DNA of 50,116 nt from NCBI GenBank assembly GCA_035551355.1, contig DASZNF010000072.1, forward strand, positions 1-50,116, written 5' to 3'. This document shows positions 41,155-49,420 of this stretch, piece after piece. The notes below the pieces were generated by a model that was not told the DNA's origin, ran no database searches, and saw only the letters and a program-made list of their open reading frames with translations. Source of the stretch: DATATV01 sp035551355. GTDB lineage: Bacteria; Actinomycetota; Actinomycetes; Mycobacteriales; Pseudonocardiaceae. The translations under genes were made by a program, and so were the position numbers. The stretch's first letter is position 1, and every line of letters starts with the position of its first letter.

Positions 41155-43542
41155 TCAGCCGGTCGGGCTGGTCACCGAGGGCGGTGCGTCGGCGGCCGAG
41201 GTGCCCCAGCTGCCCGGGGTGGCCGCCACCGTGTACGCCAGCGCACCGCCGTGCGCGATCTGCGCCTGGCTGACCCAGGCCCGCTGGCTGGCCTGCCCGT
41301 TGACCCGCAGGGCCGTGACGTACCGGTCGGTCCAGCTCACCGACGGTGCGTCGATGTTCAGCACGCCGCCCTGCCGGCCCGACAACGCTCCAATGTGGAC
41401 ACTGGCGTGCGGGAAGGCCGGTGAGGTCACCGCGTAGTAGCCGGCCCCGCTCATCACCGGGTACAACCCGAGCGAGGACATCACCAGCCAGGCCGACATC
41501 TCACCGAGGTCGTCGTTGCCGGTCATACCGTCCGGCGCGTTGGCGAACAGGGTTTCCGCCGCGTGCACCACGGTCGCGGTGTGATCGGGCTGGCCGGTCC
41601 ACAGGTAGGTGTAGGGCGACTGCAGATCGGTCTCGTTGTTGGGGTTGTAGGTCTTGTTGCCGTAGTAGCCGTAGGGACTGTTCACCCAGCCGGTCTTGAC
41701 CGTGGTGGCCGGGTCGGTGAGCAGGCCGGAGTAGTCGAAGAAGTCATCCAGCCGCTGGCTGGCCGTGGCCGCGCCGCCGATCAGGCTGATCATGCCCGGC
41801 TCGTCCTGCGGCACCAGCCACTGGTACTGGTAGGCGCCGCTCTCGTGGAACGCGTCGCTGCCCGACTCCGGATCGAACGGGCTGACCCAGCTGCCGTCCG
41901 GGTTGCGCGGCCGGAAGAAGCCGATCGAGGCATCGTAGAGCTTCGCGTAGTTCTCCCCGCGTTGGGCGAGCATGGTGGCGTCGGCGGTGTGCCCAAGGGC
42001 CTTGGCCATGATGGACAGCGAGGCGTCCGCGGCCGCGTACTCCAGGGTGGCCGAGGCCGGATGCTGGCAGTCGTTGTCCCCGCCCTTGTACACGCAGGTC
42101 TCACCACTGGGGATGTAGCCATCCGTTGTGTACCAGGGGTTTCCGTTGCGGCCGTTGAACGGCGAGTCCGCGGGCGGCTCGGAGTTCACATCGGCCAGCA
42201 GCGCCTGGTACGCCTCCTGCTCGTGCCCGGCCAACAGGCCCTTGGACCAGCCGTCGACCAGAAACGGGGTGACCGGGTCGCCGGTCATGATGTTGGTCTC
42301 GCTGTTCTCCAGTTCCCATCGGGGCAGCGCGCCGCCCTCCCGGTAGACCGCGAGCATCGACAGGTCTACATTGCGGGCTACCTGAGGTTCCAGCAGTTCC
42401 AGTAACTGATTCTGGGTGCGATAGGTGTCCCACAACGAGAAGTTGGCGTAGGGCGTGTAGTCGGTAGCCGTGTGGATCTTGTTGTCGAACCCCGTGTACC
42501 GGTTGTCCACGTCGCCGAACACGTTGGGGTGCAACAAGGTGTGGTAGAGCGCGGTGTAGAAGGACGCCTGCTGGTCGTGGCTGCCGCCGGCCACGCGGAC
42601 CGCGCGCAACTGCTGCTGCCAGGTGTCATGCGCCCGCTTCGCGGTCTTGGTGAAATCGAACGACTTTTCGGTCTCCGCGGCCAGGTTCTCGCGCGCGCCC
42701 GCGATTCCGGTGTAGGAGACGCCGACCTTCACCGTGACGGTGGAATTCCTGGTGGTGTCGAAGGAAACCCAGCCCCCGTTGCCGCCCGCGCCGGACGCGC
42801 CCCGGGAACCCGCGGTGGTGGTCGAATCCCGCCAGGTGCCGTAGGAGGAGAACGGCCGGGAGAAGGTGGCGGTGAAGTAGATGGTGTGCTGGTCGTGCCC
42901 GGCGCAGAACCCGCCGTCGTGCACATACCCTTCGATGGTGTCGTTGCCGACGATGGTCAGGCCGGAGTCGATCACCGACATGTTGGCCTTGCCGGTGTTG
43001 AACAGCACGTTGGCCTGGCTGGTGGCCGGGAAGGTGTAGCGCTGCCAGCCGGTGCGCTGGGTCGCGGTCAGCTCCGCGTTGATCCCGTAGGTGCCCAGTT
43101 GCACCTGGTAGTAGCCGGGATGGGTCTGTTCCTGGGCGTGGCTGTAGGTCGAGGCGTACTTGGCCGGGTCGACCGAGCTGATCGCGCCGGTGGTCGGCAT
43201 GATCGGCAGCTCGCCCTCGACGCCGCAGCCGACACCGGACAGGTGGGTCTGGCTGAAGCCGTAGATCGCGTTCTGGTCGTAGTCGTAACCGCCCTGGCCG
43301 CCGGTGTCCGGGCTGACCTGGACCATGCCGAAGGGCACTGCGGCGCCGGGGAAGGTGTTGCCGTAGTTCTCGGTGCCCACATAGGGATTGACCAGTGTGG
43401 TCGGGTCGGCCACCGCGCCGGCCGGTCCGGCATCGGCCGAGCTCGCGCCCGCCGCGGGCGCAACCACCCCGGCGCCGATCACCAGGCCCGCGGTGAGCAG
43501 TCCGGTCAGATAGGCCAGCCGGCGGTTGGGTCTGGGGTGCAT
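41155..43542 (-). CDS. Secreted GH92 alpha-mannosidase
   Basis: 795 residues with GGAGG before the ATG and a Sec signal peptide ending near AGASSA. The N-terminal beta-sandwich opens with NPYVGTENYGNTFPGAAVPF and GMVQVSPDTGG, the hallmark of GH92. The (alpha/alpha)6 domain contains LWDTYRTQNQLLELLEP, the DNDCQHPASATLEYA segment, and the acid-rich GNDDLGEMSAWLVMSSLGLY with the catalytic and calcium-binding residues of the family. GH92 enzymes are calcium-dependent exo-acting alpha-mannosidases on N-glycans and mannans. The gene carries the shared LacI-type operator and one TTA codon (42403-42405). Confidence 0.93.
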   Translation of the reverse strand: MHPRPNRRLAYLTGLLTAGLVIGAGVVAPAAGASSADAGPAGAVADPTTLVNPYVGTENYGNTFPGAAVPFGMVQVSPDTGGQGGYDYDQNAIYGFSQTHLSGVGCGVEGELPIMPTTGAISSVDPAKYASTYSHAQEQTHPGYYQVQLGTYGINAELTATQRTGWQRYTFPATSQANVLFNTGKANMSVIDSGLTIVGNDTIEGYVHDGGFCAGHDQHTIYFTATFSRPFSSYGTWRDSTTTAGSRGASGAGGNGGWVSFDTTRNSTVTVKVGVSYTGIAGARENLAAETEKSFDFTKTAKRAHDTWQQQLRAVRVAGGSHDQQASFYTALYHTLLHPNVFGDVDNRYTGFDNKIHTATDYTPYANFSLWDTYRTQNQLLELLEPQVARNVDLSMLAVYREGGALPRWELENSETNIMTGDPVTPFLVDGWSKGLLAGHEQEAYQALLADVNSEPPADSPFNGRNGNPWYTTDGYIPSGETCVYKGGDNDCQHPASATLEYAAADASLSIMAKALGHTADATMLAQRGENYAKLYDASIGFFRPRNPDGSWVSPFDPESGSDAFHESGAYQYQWLVPQDEPGMISLIGGAATASQRLDDFFDYSGLLTDPATTVKTGWVNSPYGYYGNKTYNPNNETDLQSPYTYLWTGQPDHTATVVHAAETLFANAPDGMTGNDDLGEMSAWLVMSSLGLYPVMSGAGYYAVTSPAFPHASVHIGALSGRQGGVLNIDAPSVSWTDRYVTALRVNGQASQRAWVSQAQIAHGGALAYTVAATPGSWGTSAADAPPSVTSPTG

Positions 43543-43561
43543 GTACCTGCCTCCACACCGT

Positions 43562-43591
43562 TGACAACGTTGTCAGAACGGGCTGACCCTA
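43562..43591 (-). promoter_or_regulatory. LacI-type operator and -10 of the GH92 gene
   Basis: The perfect palindrome TGACAACGTTGTCA (43562-43575) is 20 bases upstream of the GH92 start codon. On the minus strand TAGGGT (43586-43591) is a plausible -10, 10 bases upstream of the operator. Same sequence as at 12409 and 31394. Confidence 0.75.
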
Positions 43592-43693
43592 CGGGCAAAT
43601 CGCCGGAAAATCAGCCCGCGAACGGGTTTTCGGCTCGAACACGACAACTGTGAATATGTGAATACCCACGATTCCTACGTTCGGCGGATGTTT

Positions 43694-43708
43694 TTGTCCA
43701 CTGGACAA
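43694..43708. promoter_or_regulatory. 15-bp palindrome upstream of the GH31 gene
   Basis: TTGTCCA-C-TGGACAA, perfect 7-bp arms, 60 bases before the proposed GH31 start. It differs from the TGACAACGTTGTCA operator, so GH31 may answer to another regulator although it faces GH92. Confidence 0.5.
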
Positions 43709-43767
43709 TCGCCAAGGTGAGTGTTCGACGCCTGATCGATTCACTGACGAATCCCGCGAGGTGCCCT

Positions 43768-46548
43768 GTGCTGCGTTCCCGTGTGTCGCACCGGTTCTGG
43801 CAACCCCTCGTCCTGCTCCTCGCCGCGGTCACCGTCACCGCGGTCGGCGGCACACCCGCGTTGGCCGGCCCCGACCACGTCAAACGGTCGGATACGATTG
43901 CCGACGGATCGGCCCGGTTCGAGGTACTCACCCCGACGCTGATCCGGCTGGAATACGCCGGGGACAACAATTTCACCGACAGCGCCACCTTCACCGCGCT
44001 GCACCGCGACCAGCCCACCCCGGCCTACACCACCGACGTCGCAGACGGTTACCGGGAGATCCGCACCGCGGCGGTCACCTTGCGGTACAAGGAAGGCAGC
44101 GGCCCGTTCACCGCGGCCAACACCACCGTCACACTGACCGGCACCGGCGTGACCGGACATCCGGAGTTCTCCTCCTACTGCGCGTTCGGCGCCGCCTGCG
44201 AGGCCGAGGACGGACTGTTCGGCGGCACCGCGTCCACTGCCTACGACCACAGCGGCTACACCGGTTCGGGTTTCCTGGCCGGTTTTCAGTCCACCGGGTC
44301 CAGTCTCATCCAGGACGTGTCCGGGATTCCCTCGGCCGGTACGTACCAGTTGACCGTCCGATACGCCAACTCGACGGGCGGCGACGGACAGAACACCACC
44401 CGCACGCTATCCACCTCGGTCGACGGCCAGCCCGGCCCGACGCTCACCCTTCCAGTCACCGGTTCCTGGGACACCTGGTCCACCGCGTCGGTCCCGCTGA
44501 CCTTCGCCGCTGGCACGCACACCGTGCGGATCGGCCAGGACGCCGGCTATTCCGGCAACGTCAACCTGGACAGCATCGCCGTCACCCAGAGCGGCGCGGC
44601 CTATCCCGGCCCGGACACCGGTCTGCTGAAAACCGCCTACGGCGCGGGCCCGGCCGACGTGCTCGGCGGCTGGGATCGCTCGCTGGACAACCCGGACGCG
44701 GTGCCCACCGCCGAACACCCCGGCCTGCTCGACCGGGACGGCTGGTACCTGCTGGACGACACCAACACCCCGCTGTACAACTCCGACGGCACCATCGCCG
44801 ACCGGCCCGGGCACAACGGCCAGCCCTATCAGGACGGCTACCTGTTCGGCTACGGACAGGACTACAAATCCGCGCTGACCGACCTGAACTCGCTGTCCGG
44901 CGGCACCGATCTGCTGCCGCAATCCGCTTACGGCGTCTGGTATTCCCGCTACTACGCCTACACCACCGCTGACTACGAGAACACGCTGCTGCCCACCTTC
45001 CGGTCCACCCAGACGCCGATCGACTGGCTGGTGGTGGATACCGACTGGAAGTCGCCGTCGCAGTGGAACGGCTGGAACTGGAATTCCGCCCTGTTCCCCG
45101 ATCCGCAGTCCTTCATGGACTGGACCAAGCAGCAGGGCCTGTCCGTGGCCATGAACATTCACCCCTCGATCGCCGGGGACGACCCTCAGTTCGCCACCGC
45201 CAACGCCACCGCGGGCGGCCTGAAGTCCGATGGCAACAACACCTATTCCTGGAACTGGACCAATCCGGCCAACCTGGCCTCGTACCTGAATCTGGGCAAG
45301 TCGTTCGAACAGCAGGGCGTGCGCGAGTGGTGGCTGGACTACTGCACCGGCTGCGGCGCCTCCCGGGCCGATGACCCGACTGTCGCGGCCGACAACTTCA
45401 TCAACCAGGCCTACGCCAACGAGGCGGCTGCCCGTGGGCTGCGCGGGTTCTCCTTCGCCCGGATCGGCGGCGCCGAGCAGGGCGGCATCCACGCCAGCTA
45501 CGCCACCGGCCCGTGGTCGGAACGCCGCAACACCCTGCAGTTCACCGGCGACACCCCGGCGACCTGGGACATGCTCGCCTTCGAGGCCCGGTTCACCCCG
45601 GACGAGGCGGCGGCCGGGCTGACCAATGTCAGTGACGACATCGGCAGCTTCCACGGCGATCACCTGCCCGACGACCTGTACGCCCGCTGGGTGCAACTGG
45701 GCGCGTTCCAACCGGTGCTGCGACTGCACTCCGACCACGGCGACCGGTTGCCGTGGAACTACACCGGCGCCGCGCAGGCCAGCGCCGAGCAGTTCCTGCG
45801 GCTGCGCGAATCCCTTGTCCCCTACACCTACACGCTGGCCCAGCAGGCCAACGCCACCGGCGTGCCGATCGTGCGTCCGCTGTACCTGAACTACCCGACC
45901 CAGGACGCCGCCTACACCAACCCGCAGGAGTACCTCTACGGCGACGACGTGCTGGTCGCGCCGATCACCTCGGCCAATGACGCCAACGGAAACGGCTCGG
46001 TGACCGCGTGGATTCCGCCCGGCACCTGGACCGACTACTTCACCGGAAAGACCTACACCGGCCCGAGCACCGCGACCATCACCGACTCGCTGTCCGCGAT
46101 GCCGGTGCTGATCAAATCCGGCGGGATGCTGACCACCCGCACCGACTATGTGGACAATCAGCAGGAAAGCCCGCTGACCCAACTGACCGTCACGGTTCCG
46201 GCCGGGGCCGACGGAAGTTTCTCGTTGTACCAGGATGCCGGTGAGGGCAACGGATACGCCTCCGGTCAGTCCACCAGCACGCCGATCCGTTGGCAGGACG
46301 GCAGTCGGACCCTCACCGTCGGCGCGGTCACCGGCAGCTACCCGGGCGCGGTGAGCGCACGGCAGTACACCTTGCGGCTGACCAACGCGACCGCACCGAC
46401 CGGTGTCATTGTGGACGGGGTGCCGCTGCCCGCGGGTTCCTGGTCCTACGACGCGACCACCCGCACGGTCACCGCGACCACCGGCAGCCTGTCGACCCAA
46501 TCGGCGCACACGGTGACCTTGACCAATTCCTCATACCACCACCATTAG
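43768..46548 (+). CDS. Secreted GH31 enzyme with an inserted CBM35-like domain
   Basis: 926 residues from the GTG at 43768, preferred over the GTG at 43717 because GAGG stands 6 bases upstream and the signal peptide (WQPLVLLLAAVTVTAVGG...ALA) then starts at residue 11. Residues about 136-281 form a CBM6/35-like beta-sandwich (AEDGLFGGTASTAYDHSGYT; VRIGQDAGYSGNVNLDSIAV) inserted into the N-terminal GH31 domain. The barrel has nucleophile D524 (WWLDYC) and acid/base D624 (SDDIGSF). A DUF5110-like domain closes the protein (SFSLYQDAGEGNGY). The terminal YHHH is natural. GH31 covers alpha-glucosidases, alpha-xylosidases and others; specificity is not clear. Confidence 0.9.
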   Translation: MLRSRVSHRFWQPLVLLLAAVTVTAVGGTPALAGPDHVKRSDTIADGSARFEVLTPTLIRLEYAGDNNFTDSATFTALHRDQPTPAYTTDVADGYREIRTAAVTLRYKEGSGPFTAANTTVTLTGTGVTGHPEFSSYCAFGAACEAEDGLFGGTASTAYDHSGYTGSGFLAGFQSTGSSLIQDVSGIPSAGTYQLTVRYANSTGGDGQNTTRTLSTSVDGQPGPTLTLPVTGSWDTWSTASVPLTFAAGTHTVRIGQDAGYSGNVNLDSIAVTQSGAAYPGPDTGLLKTAYGAGPADVLGGWDRSLDNPDAVPTAEHPGLLDRDGWYLLDDTNTPLYNSDGTIADRPGHNGQPYQDGYLFGYGQDYKSALTDLNSLSGGTDLLPQSAYGVWYSRYYAYTTADYENTLLPTFRSTQTPIDWLVVDTDWKSPSQWNGWNWNSALFPDPQSFMDWTKQQGLSVAMNIHPSIAGDDPQFATANATAGGLKSDGNNTYSWNWTNPANLASYLNLGKSFEQQGVREWWLDYCTGCGASRADDPTVAADNFINQAYANEAAARGLRGFSFARIGGAEQGGIHASYATGPWSERRNTLQFTGDTPATWDMLAFEARFTPDEAAAGLTNVSDDIGSFHGDHLPDDLYARWVQLGAFQPVLRLHSDHGDRLPWNYTGAAQASAEQFLRLRESLVPYTYTLAQQANATGVPIVRPLYLNYPTQDAAYTNPQEYLYGDDVLVAPITSANDANGNGSVTAWIPPGTWTDYFTGKTYTGPSTATITDSLSAMPVLIKSGGMLTTRTDYVDNQQESPLTQLTVTVPAGADGSFSLYQDAGEGNGYASGQSTSTPIRWQDGSRTLTVGAVTGSYPGAVSARQYTLRLTNATAPTGVIVDGVPLPAGSWSYDATTRTVTATTGSLSTQSAHTVTLTNSSYHHH

Positions 46549-46566
46549 CGGAAAAGTCCCGGATCA

Positions 46567-46597
46567 TCAGGCTGTCTTCAGGCCCGCTGCCTAGCGT
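46567..46597 (+). promoter_or_regulatory. Direct-repeat promoter of the sulfatase gene
   Basis: TCAGGC at 46567-46572 and again at 46578-46583, 11 bases start to start, ends 8 bases before TAGCGT (46592-46597). The ATG at 46604 follows by 6 bases, so the transcript is probably leaderless. Heptamer-like direct repeats of 11-bp period 8 bp from the -10 are the layout of SARP/AfsR sites. Confidence 0.4.
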
Positions 46598-46603
46598 GGC
46601 CCC

Positions 46604-48097
46604 ATGCAGCTATCGAACAGGCGGTTCACCGCGGCGCTGGCCAGTGTGGTGGTACTGGCCGGCGCCGCGCTCGCCGCGTGCTCCTCCGACACCGGTCAGG
46701 CGCAACCGACCCCGGCCAAGCCGAACGTGGTGTTCGTGCTGACCGATGACCTCTCGATGAATCTGGTGCGGTACATGCCCCATGTGCAGGCGCTGGAGAA
46801 GGCCGGCACTTCGCTGACCAACTACACGGTCACCGATTCGCTGTGCTGCCCGTCCCGGTCGTCCATCTTCTCCGGGAAGTTCCCGCACGACACCGGGGTG
46901 TTCACCAACAGCGGTTCGGATGGCGGCTTCCACGTGTTCCACTCGCGGGGCGAGGAGAGCGAAACGTTCGCGACCGCGCTGCAGAAGGTCGGCTACCGCA
47001 CCGCGATGATGGGCAAGTACCTCAACGGATATCAACCCGGCGCGGATGAGAGCACCAGCCAGCCCTACGTGCCGCCGGGCTGGAACGAATGGGACGTGGC
47101 CGGCGACGGATATCCGGAATACAACTACAGCCTGAACTCCGACCACAAGGTGCAGAAATACGGCAAGAAGCCAGCCGACTATCTGACGGATGTGTTGAGC
47201 GGCAAGGCATCCAGCTTCATCAACGCCTCGGCCTCGGCGCACAATCCGTTCATGCTCGAGGTGGCCACCTTCGCCCCGCACGCGCCTTACACCCCGGCCC
47301 CGCAGGACGCCAACTCCTTCCCCGGCCTGAAGGCGCCGCAGACCGCGGCCTACGACGCGCTACCCACCAACGCGCCGCCGTGGCTGGCCAGCCGGGCCCC
47401 GCTGACCGCACAGGAACAGACCGCCATCGACACCGCGTTCCGCAAGCGGGTGCAGGCCGTGCAGTCGGTGGACCGGATGATCGGTTCGCTCGAGGCGACC
47501 CTGTCCAAGGCGGGGGTCGCGAACGACACTGACATCGTGTTCAGCTCCGACAACGGTTACCACATGGGCGAATACCGGCTCAACCCGGGAAAGATGACCG
47601 CGTTCGACACCGACGTGAACGTGCCGTTCGTGGTCGCCGGTCCGGGCGTGCGGGCGGGCGCGACGGTGTCCGCGCCGGCGCAGAACATCGATCTGTGCCC
47701 CACTTTCGAAGCTCTCGGCGGGGCTGCGACCCCGGCCGACGTGGACGGCCACAGCCTGGTGCCGCTGTTCACCGGAGCGTCCACTTCGGACTGGCGCAAC
47801 GCGGCGATGGTGGAACACCACGGACCGGACAACGATCCCACCGACCCGGACTATCCGGCGGCCAACAGCGGTAATCCCCCGTCGTACCAAGCCTTGCGCA
47901 CCACCACGTTCACCTACGTCGAATACGCCGACGGCAGCAAGGAATACTACGACCGCACCACCGACCCGAACGAGCTGCACAACATCGTCAACACCCTGCC
48001 CCCGGAGACCCTGGTCAAACTGCACGCCGACATCCAGGCCATGGCCAACTGTCACGGCCAGACCGCCTGCTGGAACGCCGGACACATCACCACCTAA
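46604..48097 (+). CDS. Lipoprotein sulfatase (FGly-dependent, formylglycine at C81)
   Basis: 497 residues. The signal peptide ends in the lipobox ALAAC with C26 as lipid anchor. The sulfatase core begins PNVVFVLTDDLSMNLVRYMP, giving the metal-binding Asp pair, and C81-C-P-S-R is the cysteine-type formylglycine motif. Further metal residues lie in FSSDNGYHMGEYRL. It resembles N-acetylglucosamine-6-sulfatase and related glycan sulfatases. It needs a formylglycine-generating enzyme, not present in the window. Located outside the membrane beside GH92 and GH31, it may desulfate glycans before they act. The stop overlaps the convergent monooxygenase by 4 bases. Confidence 0.92.
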   Translation: MQLSNRRFTAALASVVVLAGAALAACSSDTGQAQPTPAKPNVVFVLTDDLSMNLVRYMPHVQALEKAGTSLTNYTVTDSLCCPSRSSIFSGKFPHDTGVFTNSGSDGGFHVFHSRGEESETFATALQKVGYRTAMMGKYLNGYQPGADESTSQPYVPPGWNEWDVAGDGYPEYNYSLNSDHKVQKYGKKPADYLTDVLSGKASSFINASASAHNPFMLEVATFAPHAPYTPAPQDANSFPGLKAPQTAAYDALPTNAPPWLASRAPLTAQEQTAIDTAFRKRVQAVQSVDRMIGSLEATLSKAGVANDTDIVFSSDNGYHMGEYRLNPGKMTAFDTDVNVPFVVAGPGVRAGATVSAPAQNIDLCPTFEALGGAATPADVDGHSLVPLFTGASTSDWRNAAMVEHHGPDNDPTDPDYPAANSGNPPSYQALRTTTFTYVEYADGSKEYYDRTTDPNELHNIVNTLPPETLVKLHADIQAMANCHGQTACWNAGHITT

Positions 48098-49317
48098 TTG
48101 GCCGACTCGGCGTGGGGCGACGGGGTTTCAGTCGCCCCACGGCCGGGTTCGGTGGCGGCGAAGGCCCGATTCATCAACGGCCGCAACAGCTTCGACTGCA
48201 CGGCCCGCATCGCGAACGCGTTGATCCGGACGCCCAGTGCCGTTTTCGGGGCGGCCATGGCGATCCGGCCCGGCGGCAGCCGCTGAGCCGAGGCGACCCG
48301 CGGACGCATCTCCAGCTCGAACGCCACCAGCGCGTCTGGCAGCCGATCGGTGTCTCCGGACGCGCGCAGGGCGGCGGCCAGTTCCGCGGCCCCGCGCAGC
48401 GCCAGCGCGGTGCCCAGGCCGGACAGTGGACTGGCGCACCAGGCGCTGTCGCCCAGCAGCACCACCCGGCCGTCGTGCCAGCACGGCATGTGCACCTGGT
48501 CGATGGTGTCCAGCGCGAAGTCCGGCGCCACCCGGGCCGCGGCCAGGAATTCCGCCGTCCGCCAGCCGATGTCGGCGAAGGTCTGGTCCAGCAACGCGAA
48601 CTGAGCCGCGCGGTCCTGGCGAGGAGGCAACGTGTCGGCGGCGAAGGTCAGGCCGACTTCCTGGTGGCCAGGGTGTCCGGCCCGGGCCCACACCGACCGT
48701 CGGCCGGTCGCCTGGTGCGTGATGAACCAGCCGTCGACCTGTGATGTGTCCGGTTGTTCGGTGAGGGTGAACCAGGCGTGGGCCAGGCCCAGCGGCTTGC
48801 GGTAGTCCTCCTCCGGCCCGAACCGCAACGCCCGCACCCGGGAATGCGCCCCGTCCGCGCCGACCACCAGATCGAATTCCTCGGTGTCGCCGGTGCGGAA
48901 CGTCGCGACCACTCGATTTCCGTTGTCCTGCAATGCTTCCACGGTGTCACCGAACCGCTGCGTCACACCCGGCCCGGCCGCGTCGTGGATGACCCGGGCC
49001 AGGTCGGTGCGCAGCAGTTCCTCCTTGCACACGTAGCCTCGGCCGTCGAACGCCGTCACCGGCATCTCGGCCAGCCGCCGCCCGTCGGTGTCGATCCACG
49101 CAGCGCCCGCCTGCGGGATCAGGCAGTCCAGCGCCTCATCGAGTAACCCGGCCTGTGCCAGCACCTCTCGGCAGTCCCCGCGCAGGTCCACGGTCTGCCC
49201 GCCGGTGCGGGGCGCCGGGGCGATCTCGGCGACGGTCACCGCCCAGCCGTCCCGTTCCAGAAACAGCGCGAGCGTGTCCCCCGCGATCCCGCCGCCGACG
49301 ATGAGTACGCGTGCCAT
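48094..49317 (-). CDS. FAD-dependent monooxygenase (PHBH-like aromatic hydroxylase)
   Basis: 407 residues from the ATG at 49317 (GGGGAGGA upstream). N-terminal Rossmann GGGIAGDTLALFLERDGW binds FAD, the DG motif VVGADGAHSRVRALRF is near 150, and VVLLGDSAWCASPLSGLGTA is the GD motif. This is the group of small-molecule hydroxylases, many of which inactivate tetracycline- or rifamycin-type antibiotics or act in aromatic catabolism; the substrate is not known. It is divergent from a TetR regulator. A rare TTA codon is at 49144-49146. Confidence 0.9.
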   Translation of the reverse strand: MARVLIVGGGIAGDTLALFLERDGWAVTVAEIAPAPRTGGQTVDLRGDCREVLAQAGLLDEALDCLIPQAGAAWIDTDGRRLAEMPVTAFDGRGYVCKEELLRTDLARVIHDAAGPGVTQRFGDTVEALQDNGNRVVATFRTGDTEEFDLVVGADGAHSRVRALRFGPEEDYRKPLGLAHAWFTLTEQPDTSQVDGWFITHQATGRRSVWARAGHPGHQEVGLTFAADTLPPRQDRAAQFALLDQTFADIGWRTAEFLAAARVAPDFALDTIDQVHMPCWHDGRVVLLGDSAWCASPLSGLGTALALRGAAELAAALRASGDTDRLPDALVAFELEMRPRVASAQRLPPGRIAMAAPKTALGVRINAFAMRAVQSKLLRPLMNRAFAATEPGRGATETPSPHAESAN

Positions 49318-49362
49318 GACCTGTCCTCCCCACAACGCGCCGCCCGCTGACGCGAACGACTC

Positions 49363-49410
49363 GCGTTAAAGATAGCCCTCCGATTGCACTAACGCAAAAT
49401 ATTCGCGCTA
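49363..49410. promoter_or_regulatory. GCGTTA/TAACGC repeat cluster, probable TetR operator
   Basis: GCGTTA (49363-49368), TAACGC (49390-49395) and GCGCTA (49405-49410) lie between the divergent monooxygenase and TetR genes. They form inverted pairs with 21- and 9-base spacers, the second with one mismatch. The surrounding 45 bases are unusually AT-rich, fitting overlapping promoters. Confidence 0.5.
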
Positions 49411-49420
49411 AGCTGCGGGG

